Shown one piece after another: positions 12,256-24,258 of a DNA stretch of 64,000 nt. The DNA is from Stereum hirsutum FP-91666 SS1 (Eukaryota > Basidiomycota > Agaricomycetes > Russulales > Stereaceae). Every line of letters starts with the position of its first letter. Positions within the stretch are counted from its first letter, which is position 1. The stretch spans positions 343,975 through 407,974 of the forward strand of contig NW_006763133.1 of the NCBI RefSeq assembly GCF_000264905.1, given 5' to 3'. The position numbers and the translations under genes are program-made. The notes beneath the pieces are model-generated. The model was given only the letters and a program-made list of their open reading frames with translations, was not told the DNA's origin and searched no databases.

Positions 12256-12957
12256 ATGTTCGCTCTTCCCGTCTTCACTGTCATCGCCGCTCTCGCAGGC
12301 TACGCTGCTGCCGAGTCCCACCAAGTCACCGTACGTGTCATCCGAACCCATATCTACATTTACTGGTTATCTCATATGCCATATCGCTGATCATATTCTC
12401 TTTCTCATTTTCTCCACAACAGATGACCAACAAGTGTGGCTCTGGAAGCCCAGTCTTCCTTTATGAAGCCGATGGCAACCCTCAAGGTCCAGCTACTGTC
12501 AACGGACAGCTCCTCGGCGGTGTCGCCTGGCTCGACGGGTTCTCCGGTGCTGACTGCCTGAACTCTGGCGTCAACTGCGGTATCGTCGAGTTCACTCTGA
12601 GGAACGATGCGCCAAACCAAAACGCCGCAGATTTCTCGTTCCAAACGCAGGGCAACCACCAATAGTGAGTCACTACTGCCTCCTTGTTTAACCTTCGTGG
12701 TTCAGTTGCACGCAATACTCATCACTTACGATGTGTAGCGTGTACAACATGGCATTCAACTATTTCGGCGCATGCACTGAGAGCGCGACTTGCACGTCCG
12801 CTACCTGCCCTGGTGCCTTCACGGGTTCGAACACTGAGGATGGCGCACCCGTTCAATGCATTGGTAGCGACGTCGGAGTGAGCTTCTTCCACCTACACCT
12901 CCTGCTTCCTTCTTGCTGACTTCGGCCCCTTAGATCAACATCGTTTTCTGCCCCTGA
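12256..12957 (+). CDS. Small secreted Cys-rich protein, glycopeptide family
   Basis: A secreted protein of about 150 residues. The signal peptide is MFALPVFTVIAALAGYAAAE. The mature part has VTMTNKCGSGSPVFLYE, GGVAWLDGFSGADCLNSG, an N-terminal Cys pair, then CTESATCTSATCP and CIGSDVGINIVFCP at the end. This pattern (TNxCGxGxP, conserved internal Cys pairs, INI.FC end) matches the basidiomycete 'glycopeptide' family, distantly thaumatin-like; its function is unknown. Four exons join in phase: 12256-12329, 12423-12665, from CGTGTAC at about 12740 to GTCGGA, and 12934-12957. A good TATA box precedes it. The call is firm for the family and open for the role. Confidence 0.82.
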
Positions 12958-13551
12958 GGATTTGAGGTGCTGAGAGGCTAGCCCGCCAACAACAACGATA
13001 TTATTGATGGATTCGGGCTTGGGTGTATATATATCGATATTTATGAACTACTGTAATACACGGGTGGCTCTGCCTACTCAAGTTTGGGAACCTCTTTGCT
13101 GAATGCTCTACCCATCGTGTGTCTGATTGACACATTCGCTCCATCCTTACAAATTCTGAACGAGAGAGATTCAATTGAAGACATTCGGGGAACCAACAGG
13201 AGCACGACGTGATAAGCGACCAGGATATGTACAGCGAAGCGACAGCATCGAACAAGGAAGCGTAGACGGATGACAGATATCACAAGGAGGGATAAACGGG
13301 AGAAGACGGTATCTGGAGTAGAAAGGTAAAGTAAAGATATTAGGCAGACAAGGATAGGATATGGATATCGGGGAAGGACGGCACGGCCAGACAATCTGAA
13401 CGAACAAGGCGAAAGTAAACTCGACCAGTTCAATAAATATCACCCCCAAAAGGACCATATAGATTACAAAGAAGAAACGGATGGAACGAAACACCAACAC
13501 CAATACGAACTTGAAACCAGCCCTGCACAACTTAGGGTTGAAGACTCTGGC
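12958..13551. other. Convergent intergenic region, no gene recognised
   Basis: This lies between the 3' ends of the glycopeptide gene (+) and the zinc-finger gene (-). It is rich in purines on the plus strand. Open frames on the minus strand look like low-complexity artefacts. Confidence 0.45.
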
Positions 13552-14912
13552 TCATCGGCGCTTCCTCGTGTAAGGACCTTTCGCCTTCCTGTTCTCCACC
13601 CTGTTCGCCTTCCTACCGATCGCCTGAGGACTTGAGGATTCGGCCTCTGGACATTCTCGTGGTCTGGTAGACTCGGGGTTGAGTCTGCAAATTTTCCTGT
13701 GGCGTGTGATCTCATGCTCACTGCGAACTTTGAACTTCCTACACAGCAAAGTCACACCAATGGGGATCAGGTTGAGGTGCGAAGAAAGATGATGAAGGGG
13801 AGCTACTCACTGGCCGCAACCATCGGGACAAGACACGCCGTTGGAATGTGTCACGAAGTGACGGGCAAGGCTCGCGGCTAATACCTTGCTTTTACATCCC
13901 TGGACCGGGCAGGAGAACTACGGAGATGGCGAGAGAATGAGCTTTAATCTACGCAGAAAATAGCATGTCACTCGAGAGGTGTGTGTAATAAGCGTACTTT
14001 TGGCTGTCCTTTTTCGTTCCTTTCGCCGGCGAAGACCGCCACCCCAAACGCTGTCTCCACATCCTCCGTGTCCGTCTTACGGGGGGCACCTTTTTTCCCA
14101 GGTGCAGGTTTGGGCTGGGTGTTCGATCCTGACGCGCCAGGAATATTGGTCTCGTCCGCGAGTGGCTCAGTATTCTTGGCCTTCGAAGTCGAGCGAAGGT
14201 TGTAGCGTCCAGCAGGGGTGACAGTTTGAGACGACGAAGTACCAAGCTCTGGGACTAAGCTCGGCAGGGGAGAATTGCGAACAAGAGTCGAGGAGACTCG
14301 GAGACGTTGGCGTCGCGGAGGGGGAGGAGGAGAATCGGGAGAAGGGGAGCGCTGACGCCAGTCCGGTGAAGAGTGTAGAACGTCAGGAGAGACGTACTGC
14401 ACGGGGGGAATTCTGGAGACATCGTAAACGTTGAGCTGCTCAGGATCCTGATAAGTGGCCGGAGCGAACGTTTTTTCATCCATAGTAATGTGGGCCGCGA
14501 CTACCGACACTTGGGCTTGGAAAGAATGAAGAGAGCTCATGGACCAAGGGTGATGGTTCGCGAGGCCTTGCTGGGTTGAAGGGAAGGGGGGAGGAGCGAG
14601 CGATCGATCGAACGCGTGCGTGTCAGGAGGGACAAACGAGAGGTGGGGCGGATGTGTTATTGAAGGGCCTCCAGGAATATGCAGACCGAGAAAAGGCGTG
14701 TCTATTGCGGGCGGACGACGAGATCGGGCGGTAGCGGGTAGAGGATGAGGGATTTGCGGAAAACTTGTGATGTCTGGCGAGGGAGTACGAGAGCGGGGAA
14801 GAACGGGAGGGAGAGGTCGAGGATCCCTCAACATCGGATCGATGTTGTTGTTGTTGTCGGTCCAAAGCTCGAGGGCCCTTTCATACTTCATCCTGGCAGA
14901 AGAGGTGGACAT
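13552..14912 (-). CDS. Two-finger C2H2/C2HC zinc protein with disordered N-terminus
   Basis: Likely a nuclear DNA- or RNA-binding regulator. Three exons join in phase: 13998-14912, 13811-13917 and 13552-13738. The first encodes about 300 residues rich in Pro, Ser and Arg (for example RDPRPLPPVLPRSRTPSPD), predicted disordered. Exon 2 and the start of exon 3 encode two spaced zinc fingers: FSCPVQGCKSKVLAASLARH..TH (C-x4-C, H-x3-H), then CPDGCGQKFKVRSEHEITRH..C (C-x3-C, H-x3-C). The tail is basic (NRKAKGPYTRKRR). An ATG 12 codons upstream (14948) is an alternative start. The targets are unknown. Finger detection depends on splicing, because unspliced exon 1 simply runs on to a stop. Confidence 0.7.
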
Positions 14913-14948
14913 AGCGAAAGGAGAGCGTATGGTATGAAGAAGCAGCAA

Positions 14949-16314
14949 GTGGTGGAGCGACGGGATCGCAGAGGAACTGGAAATAATGTGGAGCTGAACG
15001 ATGGTCAGTGTCAGCAGTGAAAAACCTCACTGCCTTTATACTCCTGGAGCCCCCAGCCCAAGACCGGCGCCCGTCGGAACAAGGCTTCCTCGACGCGTTG
15101 GCCACACGATCAACAAAGAGCAGAACAAAGGGTCGCGTCCTGCGTGCCGACGCGTTTGTATCCAGCCTGACAACCGAACCGTACCGATGGGTGACGATAT
15201 TAGCTCGTAGTACTCTGAAATGGACACAGTTAAAGCCATGCCCCGATGGGAACAGCCGTGGGAAGGGTCGTGGAAGTGGCACCCTGCCGCGCCCGTGCCA
15301 CCTACCGGGAGATGAAGTGATACGCTCACGAGGTGACGCGTCTGGCGGCACTTTTAGAAGCGTTACCACAGAGCGCAAGAATGCGTTTGTTATCGGTTCT
15401 AGAGAATATTTGTGTATGTCATCGATCGAGAAAGGCCCTATGAGTTGGGAGAAAAGGAACGCACCCATTTGGACCACATATTAATTTTCGCTTCCATGCA
15501 GGAGCTGCAGGATCGCTGGAAAGTTTATGCTGGCATTCGAGTGCAAAGCACGGTGCCAGATCCAGTCATTCGAATACTGTACGTCCCAGCACTTAGACGA
15601 CGCTTACATAGCGTGCGAACTCCCATTTGACGGGAGAGTCACGCAAAATTGGCGGGGGTGATGGGCCCCTTGGGACACCGGACGTCGCCTAAGGTCTGGG
15701 GGGTACAGTACTGCCCCGCACGCTTTGGGGCTCATGGGTCGATTCAATATGACCCACTCACAAATCCACCAGACGCGCCAGTAAATTATCTTCCTCATCG
15801 ACGGTCCTCAATGACATAGATATGTGACCAGAGTCAAGGTCGCTGACTCCGTGCTATTTCCGACTGTATCCTGGCACAAACACCAAACCAGGATCTCGGC
15901 TCGACGAGTACAAGGGACCTTCTTTTTCATGAAGTGGGCCCACAACCAGCTATCCGCTGTCCTATTACAAATGATCTGTCGAGAACAATATATTCAGCTT
16001 CGCTCCCCGAACGCAGCCTTACAGACCATAGGAAAGGGGGGAAAAAAGGAAAGGAAAATAAAACAGGAAATGAAATTGAAATTTTCATATGAAAAGAACG
16101 CACCCTCCTTCCGTATCCGTACAACAAAGCCTTCCCCTGAACGGGCCTTACACGCAATCTCTTCATTTCGGGAGTCGGAGGAGCCTCGAGTAAGCCTCGA
16201 GGCTCGAAGCTCGGTGTGTCATGACCGCCATGCCGTTCGAGGCTGAGCGCCGTGAGAGATCCGGTCTCGCAGAATGGGCCGTCCGTTGACGTACACGTAT
16301 GCTTTGCCCATACT
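14949..16314. other. Gene-poor region; open frames judged non-coding
   Basis: Frames of 158 codons (+, starting at a non-ATG codon) and 198 codons (-) overlap at 14.9-15.5 kb. They have atypical composition and no domain. The stretch 15.63-15.80 kb is locally GC-rich with a small inverted repeat (TGGGTC..GACCCA). No tRNA cloverleaf could be drawn. Confidence 0.4.
16181..16205. repeat. 9-bp stem hairpin
   Basis: GAGCCTCGA at 16181-16189 and TCGAGGCTC at 16197-16205 are perfect reverse complements around a 7-nt loop. Just downstream the motif partly repeats (GGCTCGAAGCTCGG). Confidence 0.6.
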
Positions 16315-16349
16315 TAAGACAGGGCTCATGCACGATCCTGAAACGTCAC
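16315..16349 (+). repeat. Left arm of a 35-bp inverted repeat
   Basis: TAAGACAGGGCTCATGCACG and the following 15 bases recur in reverse complement at 16736-16770 with a single mismatch. Weaker similarity runs on inward to an AAAAGGCTA match near 16372-16380. Confidence 0.85.
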
Positions 16350-16548
16350 ATGCTATTTTCTCACGTTCCACAAAAGGCTATACTCGCTCTTTTCGCAACA
16401 CAGTCCCCGTTTCCTTTGGTGATTTATGTATTGCTTTCGAGAGGATGTACATGCAATGCCAATGGTCCTCGCTAGACATGTGGTAGTTCAAAATTCTGCT
16501 CTCTAACAGCCCAGACCCATGTGGCACGACCGGGAGCCACATAAAATA

Positions 16549-16567
16549 GGGATCCCAAAGGGATCCC
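16549..16567. repeat. Duplicated GGGATCCC palindrome
   Basis: GGGATCCC-AAA-GGGATCCC lies between the two arms of the 35-bp inverted repeat. Each octamer is itself palindromic. Confidence 0.7.
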
Positions 16568-16735
16568 ATTCACTGGAGCAACGAGCTGCGGCCCATCGCA
16601 ACCATCTTCTCAGGTAGTCTCGTATCTTCATACTTCGGCCTATGGTGTTGTTCGATAGTTCAAAAACCGAGCGTACGCTGAACAGCGAGTGTTGAACAAC
16701 TTCGCAAATGAAAATTAGCCTTTTCTGGGGTGCAC

Positions 16736-16770
16736 GTGACGTTCCAGGATCGTGCATGAGCCCTGTCTTA
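16736..16770 (-). repeat. Right arm of the 35-bp inverted repeat
   Basis: Reverse complement of 16315-16349 at 34 of 35 positions. The arms are separated by 386 bp that hold no recognised gene. Possibly the remains of a small non-autonomous element, or a local inverted duplication. Confidence 0.85.
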
Positions 16771-17809
16771 CCAGCAGAAGCCGCCGACGATTGGCTCGAA
16801 GACGTAAATCTCATAGAAACCATCGGCATGCATTGCATGAGGGGTTCGTGTCGGCCATGAGCGGGAGGGCAAAGGATGGGATATATGCAGTTGGGGGCGC
16901 TGGTGGAGGTTGGGCGAGTGTGAATCTATGAACGGTGGTGGCAGCAGAGTCGTCTGGCCAAGGGTAGGTTAGCCTGAGTATGACGTCTGGGAATCAACCG
17001 TCCAGTAGAGCTCAAGTTGTCAGTACAGCCCAACAAGAATGACACAATAGAAAACTCGTGCACAATCCAAGTGCGCAGGCGTTCAGAAAGCCCAAAGGTT
17101 AAGAAGCATGACAAAAGACTATCCGTTCAGAGCATTGACCTGTAGGACAGGCAAAAAGAGGAAACCCATGATACGTGATGATTGAATGGAATGTGCAGAT
17201 GTCCGTGGTGTGTATAATGTACTGTACAATGTCTAAAACCGTACAGAAAACGATACACCGATAAAAGGATAGGAAGATAATCAGGCTATGGCACCCTCGT
17301 TCAAGATTCAAGATACACAGACCAAAAGCGAAAGACGGAGTGGACGGGAAGCGGGAAATGAGGTACGAGAAACGAGAAACGAGAAGCGATAAAAGACACA
17401 CGGGGAGGCGAACGATTAAAAAGAGAGGAATAGTTTGCAATAAATATTGTGCGATGATGGGTGATGAGACAGATGTGCGAGGCTGATATAGCACAGAAAG
17501 CATGGTTTTAGATGAATAGAGACGAATATGCGATGAGTCGATGGGGCGATGTGGGACTAGTGTTTGACAACGATTAGCAGAAGATAGAGTGCGTTGGAGT
17601 GTTGAAGAAGAGGAATTAAAAACCGAGTAAAAGTGAAAGAAGGGCATGAAAGGCGAACGAAAATGAAAATGAATATGAGTCATAAGTCTAGTTACTAGAG
17701 CGGCGAAAGAAAGGAAATGTGAGAGTATTCAAACAAGATCGTGCTGGGCAGCTGTTGGACGTGCTCAGATAGGCCGGATAGAGGCATTGACGAGGAAGAA
17801 GGGTCAAGA
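16771..17809. other. Gene-poor region downstream of BUB2
   Basis: A purine-rich plus strand gives a 194-codon minus-strand frame at 17.1-17.7 kb made mostly of Ser, Phe, Leu and Ile. I regard it as a composition artefact. No RNA gene is recognised. Confidence 0.45.
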
Positions 17810-19256
17810 TCACGAGGCGACAACTTCATAAGGATGCCTTACGAGCTCATCATACAGCTCGGAGGGTAGATCCCGCACCAGCGTGACTGCGATGCCGATA
17901 ATGGGTTGTGCCTCCAGGGGCGGGAATGTTCGAAGGAGTCGCATCGGACTGTAAGAGAAGATAACAACATCCATCCTGTGAGTTCAATAACATGGACGAA
18001 GGAATTCAGAGTGAGGCAGATACGCACGAGCTCGAACGCATAACGTCCTCCCGGATGAGAAGCAGTTGAGCAATGACGCAGAGTACATTTAAATGTACAC
18101 CAAAGGCGAGGAGGAAGTCCCACAGTTGGAGAACTTGGTCGAGAGGTGGTGTGCACGCGCAGAGAGTGAGTACCGCTGAGCGACGGCATCAGTCGATTGG
18201 AACGGAGACATTGAGAAGATGTGGTGTAAGAGTAGACGTACATGGAAACGCGTAGAGTTCGGCAGACAGATTTTTTGAACGTAGATATGAAAATAATTCT
18301 GGATCCACGATCTTTAAACATCGATCTAACAGCTATGCCGCGAAAGAGATCATCAGCTTCACTTCTCCTGGAATTGAATTTGAGCGATGAGACGCACCTT
18401 CAGCCCTCTATGCACCCCTTCCAAGGTCGGCTGGACATAGAGTGGACATGACTCCTCGATGAACTTTGCAAAACAGAAGAATGCCTCGAGCTCGGAAGGC
18501 ATGGTGTAAAGGAAAGGAGCAGCTAGGACATTCATCCCTTGGACGTAGGTGAAGCCAAGGTGGTGCGTTTCTTGACGGTCTGAGGATAAGATCGATCATG
18601 AGTTCGGGTTTCGGATATTGTGGAGAAGTGGATGGGAACAAGATGGACAGTATAGGATAACACATCCAGGAAATGATACGCACCGTAATTCCTCCATACA
18701 AAAGCATCGAGCAAGCGAACGAGCATATCCTCCCGCACTCGTTCCTTGAAGCCACGGTCTGTGGCCAATGTCCTGTGGCGAAGCACACCCACTGAGGAGT
18801 CAGCGATCAAGACAGACTTCCAAAAAGAACATGGAGTGACGCACCTAAATGTGTCGTTCCTAATCTTCTCTCGCACTTCGCAGGGGCCTCTAGCAACATA
18901 TTCAAGGAATGTTCCAGCAGGCAGGTCGTTCACTCTCAACAGTATCTTCCATATACGAGGGCGTAGCGTCGCGTCCTGTATGCCGTGTCCGCACGTAATA
19001 TCAACACACATATACAGGAAGCAATATAAACTATATTACGCACGATTTCTGAAGGAATTCCATCGATCAATATCAGCCGCCTCAACTTCTTCACGCCCTC
19101 CTCCACATCCTGCTGCGTCCTAGTCTTCGACGAGATCTTTGGCTGACCAAGGATTTTGTTGAATGTTCGCGCCGTCTGCTGAGCTTGTGAAGACATGCTG
19201 CGAGCAATGTCCTGAGTGAGCCCGGCGACGGATGGGAAAGGAGAAGGGGTGGTCAA
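17810..19256 (-). CDS. BUB2: BUB2-type TBC-domain Rab/Ras-like GAP, mitotic exit checkpoint
   Basis: Bub2 with its partner Bfa1 is the GTPase-activating protein for the mitotic-exit GTPase Tem1 at the spindle pole body. The spliced product is about 325 residues, close to the yeast 306, and is almost entirely TBC domain. Segments in order: KKLRRLILIDGIPSE, LRPRIWKILLRVNDLPAGTF, EKIRNDTFR (the IxxDxxR arginine finger), YVQGMNVLAAPFLYTMPSEL (the YxQ glutamine finger), CPLYVQPTLEGVHRGLK, DPELFSYLRSKNLSAELYAF, LQLWDFLLAFGVHLNVLCVI and the tail LYDELVRHPYEVVAS. Both catalytic fingers are intact. About six introns; the last two were phase-checked. The ATG at 19256 is the longest start; 19196 (MSSQAQQTARTF) is equally plausible. 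Confidence 0.9.
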
Positions 19257-19575
19257 CGTTCAACACAACGACAACGCAAGACGAGTGGCAACCGCGTTGT
19301 CCCCTCCATTGGGAAAAGCCACGTGGCTTGGTTGCGCCACACAGCTGCTTTCCAATGTATTCCCGTTAACGTGTCTGCTCCTGTCCGTCATGCTCTGCAG
19401 GCCACATCCACTGGCAGTCCCTCTATAGTCTCAACACAACATAAATACTGCTTGTATCTCTCTAAGGATCTCATAGGAAGGAGGCTCTTCACTTTGCCTA
19501 ACACTACCTTGACATTTTGGCAGGCGCCAGCAACGCCGAAGGACTCAGACAAGTGTTGTTCGACCATTCCGATCC
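19257..19575. promoter_or_regulatory. Divergent promoter region of BUB2 and the AP-4 epsilon gene
   Basis: 319 bp between two ATGs pointing outward. No canonical TATA box is obvious, as is common for housekeeping genes. No specific operator is claimed. Confidence 0.4.
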
Positions 19576-22500
19576 ATGGACGTCCCATTCATCTCGTCCG
19601 GCGCGCTCAACACCATACATTATGCACTTGTGCGGAATGTTGAGGAGGCAGCAAGTCTACAAGAAGCCGACACGTATTTGATAACGGAAGTGGACTCCAT
19701 ACGAGAGCGGTTGGCGCATCCTGGATTGACAACGGTACGTTTCTCTGAAATCAAATGCTCGGAATGAAGTGTAGAGGTCATTCTTGTGAATGATTGATAT
19801 ACTATATATATTGTGCACGAGGAGCCAATGCAAATGAGCTGCACAATCGAGGAAGCGACCTCATAGAAACTCGTGCCACACTCGGCGCCACAGCCCTCGA
19901 CATGATCCTCGCCCAGTTCATAAACCAGGAGCCTAATTATGTGCTGACCAATACATATTCCGCAGAAACAATGCAAAGAGTACCTCGTACTTCTCCTCTA
20001 TTGTTCCACGACCGTCTCTTCCACCCTTCTCGCTCAGCAGCTCGAATTCGCGCTTCCACATGCTGTCAACCTCGCCGCTGCGGGCTCGTCGATACATGAA
20101 CGCAGGATAGGTCAGTTTCCACCATCTCAAGTGTTTTTGCTCGCAGTATTATCCTAATGCTGTCATGATTGTCCCACATTCGTGTGGTCCAGGATATTTG
20201 TTCTGCGCTGAGCTCATGCCTTCAGACCATGAACTCCAGTTGATGCTGGTCAACACACTACGCAAGGTCTGTCCTTGCACAATCGCTCTTACCCCTTTAT
20301 AATAGGCTGAGTGACTGCGACTCGTCCAGGATCTTGAGAGCCCCCAAGTCCCTACGATATGCCTAGCGTTGGACCATATCATACAGTGCCCGTCGTTCGA
20401 CGTCATTCCAGCAATATCAGCACGTCTACATGCTCTGTTGTCACACAACTCGTCAGTAGGTCTTCTGTCTCGTCCTTTTAGCGCTCGCTCCTCCACTTTT
20501 TTATTAACACATCCCTCCACCTCTCCACGCCACGCGCACCCTGTCCCTCCTTTTCGAACGCACCCACTGACGAATTCTCAATTTGCTCCATTATAATAGC
20601 TTTCACATTCGCCGTCGTACCCTGCTCTGCGTTAACGCTCTATCCGCATACGATCCTTCCGTTCTCAACTGGTTATCTCGCGAAATTCCCAAGAGGCTCA
20701 AAGATTCTGAAGGCCCGGTCGTCGGGGCAGCGTTGAGGGTCTGTCCCGCGTTGCACCAGGTAGCATTGATACATCCTTTCTTTCCCCCTCAGCTTCGACG
20801 TTTACGTTACTCGGGGAGGCGATTATCTTATGCGGGCCGTTCACATACTGACATCTATTTGTGGCGTTCATCTAGCATGGTCTCCTGCACGATGCCGAGC
20901 TTAAGGGGTCCATCAAGATTCTGCAACGCGCAGCTCGATCAGTAGCTGTGTCTGCTGTGGCGAGACAGTTGACCAAGGGGGTCCTAACGTTGCATGCATC
21001 TACGAAGTAATTTTATGTCTTTTTAGACACCTGTGTTTCCTGCACACAGGCGTTGACGTTGTTATATGTTGTAGGAGCCCTGCGAAGGAAGTAATCGAGG
21101 TCGCGTTGGGGCTCATTCAAAGGATGGCTTCGAAGGGGATCTTTTCCTCTGGTATGTGGCCCTCATTAATACCCACTGTTTTATAATCGCGGACGCACTT
21201 GCTTACCACCTACAACCCACATAGGCATTCTTCTCCAGTCATTCCACCTCCTTCACGCCACACCAGTGGCCCTCCTCGCCTCCATTCTTTCTCCACCCCA
21301 AACTCCAACATCTAACTCGAAGCCCATTCACCCAATTTCCCAAATACGCCTCCTCCTGGCCTCGCCAGATCCAAATGATCAGTATATACTCCTCGCGTGT
21401 CTTGAGTGCTTAGATCCTGTCTTGTGGGCTGGTATCGGGAGTCCAGAGGCGGTTGGTGGTGATGCAAGTAGTGGTTATGGCCATGTGGCTGGTGACACTG
21501 GCGCAGAGACGGAGTTGCTTGCTGGGGTGGAACCAGATCCTCTGGCAGAAGACACGAAGGAGAAGGACGCCGCTGACGACGCAGTAGCGAACTTGGCGGG
21601 CCTCACTGCCGGGGGAAATGCAGATGAAGGGAAGGACGGGCCCACCGCCATACCAAGCGTATTGGAGCCGCTGGAGGTAGAGCGTATGATGGGATTTCTG
21701 GAGGGTGTGGACGAAGGAGTCAGGAAGAAGGTATGCAGCCTTTCCCCAGCAGTCATTCACGTCCATCCATCCACGAGAGCTGACTCTATCCCTCTCCACA
21801 CTAGACACTCCGAATCCTCAACTCCATCGACTCGTCCATCCTCACCGCCTACCTCTCTCAAGCGACCTCTTTTCTCACCTCCACTAGAGAATCTTCGCCC
21901 GCACCCTCCGAATTGGCACCATCCGACGCGGGATCGCGTTCCCGTGGACCATCCAGGCCGTCACTGGCAGACGTTGACGGAGCGACGCTTCGAATCCTCG
22001 ATGTCGTGGAGGTCGTGGCAGGCGAAGAGGGAGAGGCGTATGCCGGGTTGGTCAGTGAAGTTTTGAATGCGAATGGCGCGGGAGGAAGAGGTGGCGTGTT
22101 GCAGAGATCAGTGGAGAAGGTGTTGACGAAGATTCGGGATGGTGAGCAGAAACCTCCCCTCCACTTCTTTCTCCTCTAAGGTATCAGATTCAGGACACTA
22201 ATTCAGCCTGATCAATTTGCTTCGGTACAGGCGACGAGATGTTCGGTCTGAGCGTCGCCACCACCATCCTTTCGCCACTCTCTGAGTCAGCTGACCCAAT
22301 ACTCCCTTCATCCGACGATGAAATCGCAGTACCGAGTGAACCCATATCGACACCGAGCCCAAGTATAATGGTCATCGTCGCAGCACTTGCATGCGAATAT
22401 GCCGGAAGGATCGCGATTCCTCCTAAAGCTCTCCTTGAAGGCATCGCGACCCGCATGAAGGCATATAGTGGTACGCTTCTCTTCCTGTGACTTGCCTCAA

Positions 22501-24258
22501 GCTTGGGTAACACCCAATGTATAAATCAATACATGTAGCCTCGGTTCAAGAAGCATGCGTCTTTGCCATGTTGCGGCTCGTCGCGGAATTGGATGGTGAC
22601 GATGGGGATGCAGGTGTACCGAAGGGTGTGGTAGAGAGGGTGAAGGAAATGCGGATGGGTACGGGAAGATATATGTTTAGGGTATGTTTCATGCTCTTCC
22701 TCTACGCACCGTGATACCTCGTTGCTGGTCACTTACTGTGGACTCGTATGTTATCGCAGAGATACGACCAGTTTCTGAAATTGAGCACGCAGAGAGATAC
22801 CCTGCGACAACTTGTATCGAGTGCGAAATCACATTCCGTACGTCTTTACAAGCGACGCAGTTGCCCTGTGCAATATATAAAGTATTCGTGCCTAATTTCA
22901 TCTATAGCTCCCCGATTTTCTTCTCTCCGTAGAATTTTACCTCCACAACCCTTCCTCCATGAGCACGTCATCATTCAAGCACACCTCTTCAAAACCAGCC
23001 CACTCATCACAACCTTCTCGTTCCACTTCAAGCCCTACCCACAACCCCAACCCACCCAGTCCATCGGTAGGGTCCCTCAGCCCCACTATGGCGGCTAGTA
23101 AACTTCGTTATGCAGCTTACGACCCTCCGCCGGATCCACGTCTGGGGCTATCGAGAAGAGGGATGACAAGAGAGGCGAAGTCGGACGATGGAAGGGCGGA
23201 CAGTCATATGAGTGGGAGGCGTGGATTCAGTGCTGATCAGCAGGGTGTTATGACTGCGGGGGAGTTGGCCACTATGGGGGGAAGTGTGGAGTTGACGAGG
23301 ATAGGAGGAACAGACCGGTCGGGCCACACCAAAAGTGCCACAAGGCAGGTAAGCACAAGGCTTGCCTGGGTAGGAACAAGGAAGCAGTAACTGATTTTAC
23401 TTCTTCCAGCAGGAGACTCATGCTTCACCGAGGAACGTTCAGCCGGTTGACCTGTTGGTGAGTCGCGTCCGACCTCACGGGCTGCAAGGCCACACCGTGC
23501 GTGAACGACCGTGCTCATTCTTTGCACGTCGTGTTCATTTGTCTAGGGTTCGCGTGCCGACCTCATTTCCCTTGACTCGCCATTTTTGACTGATCCGCCG
23601 CACGATGCACAAAGCGCCGCGAGCACGTCAACGTCAAACCCGAACCCATTCCAACGATCTACCTCCTCGTTCGCCTCCCTGGACGACTCCGAGTCCGACG
23701 CAAACGCAGCGAAAGGGTTCGAATATTCCTGGAACGAGCTTGAGAAGTTCTCGGCAAGAGGGTGGTGTGAAGTTCCGGTGGATGGAATCGTCCGCCGACT
23801 ACAGGGATTGAAACTTGACTATCGTATCTCAGTTCTAGCTGCTGATCAGCTACCCTTCGAAGGTAACGTCTGTTTCTCTATCTTTGAATTCGTCGGCAGC
23901 AGTCTCCCTTCCTCCATTTGTGCACTTGCCCTCTTTCTACCCCTCCGCCCCCTCTACCTTCCTTCACTTTGAACTCCGCAGACCTCCATTTTGACCATCC
24001 TGTCCTCGTGTTTTCGGTGGCGTGTGAGCGTGCATACAGCCGTGCTAACCATTTCATCGTGTCCATCTTCCATGAAAATTTGATATGACAGGCGAACTAA
24101 AAGTCCTCCTTTCGCGTGTGTTGATGGATGAGAATTTGGGAAAGGGCCGCGGAGCACTGAGGCTGAGGGAGAGCGAGGAGGAGAGCTGTCTGTGGAGGTT
24201 GAGATCGGACGACGAGCTGCTATTGAGGGATGTGAAAAAGGCGTTGAGTGATGAATGA
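19576..24258 (+). CDS. AP-4 adaptor complex epsilon-like large subunit (adaptin)
   Basis: A large adaptin, part of a heterotetrameric coat for vesicle traffic from the trans-Golgi or endosomes. The start is MDVPFISSGALNTIHYALVR. Then come family-typical ARM/HEAT segments: ECKEYLVLLLYCS, HAVNLAAAGSSIHERRIGYL, ELQLMLVNTLRKDLESPQVP, HALLSHNS, ALSAYDPSVLNWLSREI and SPAKEVIEVALGLIQRMASK. The middle has an acidic loop (AEDTKEKDAADDAVA), then LTKIRDGDEMFGLSVATTIL. The C-terminal third is Ser/Pro-rich and disordered (SSPTHNPNPPSPSVGSLSPT), followed by a short conserved end (FEYSWNELEKFSARGWCEVP ... DVKKALSDE). No ear domain is clear. About 20 introns. The motif order fits epsilon best; gamma is the main alternative. 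Intron placement in 20.0-21.2 kb is uncertain. Confidence 0.78.

Noticed and set aside
14881..15484. Overlapping long frames, 198 codons (-) and 158 codons (+)
   Set aside because: They overlap antisense, the plus frame lacks an ATG, composition is atypical and no domain or splice support is seen. I take them as chance open frames in GC-rich DNA.
15630..15800. Possible tRNA or structured RNA
   Set aside because: Local stems such as TGGGTC/GACCCA exist, but no cloverleaf with proper A and B boxes and anticodon arm can be drawn.
17099..17683. 194-codon minus-strand frame
   Set aside because: A Ser/Phe/Leu/Ile-rich translation of a purine-rich plus strand, with no domain. Likely a composition artefact downstream of BUB2.
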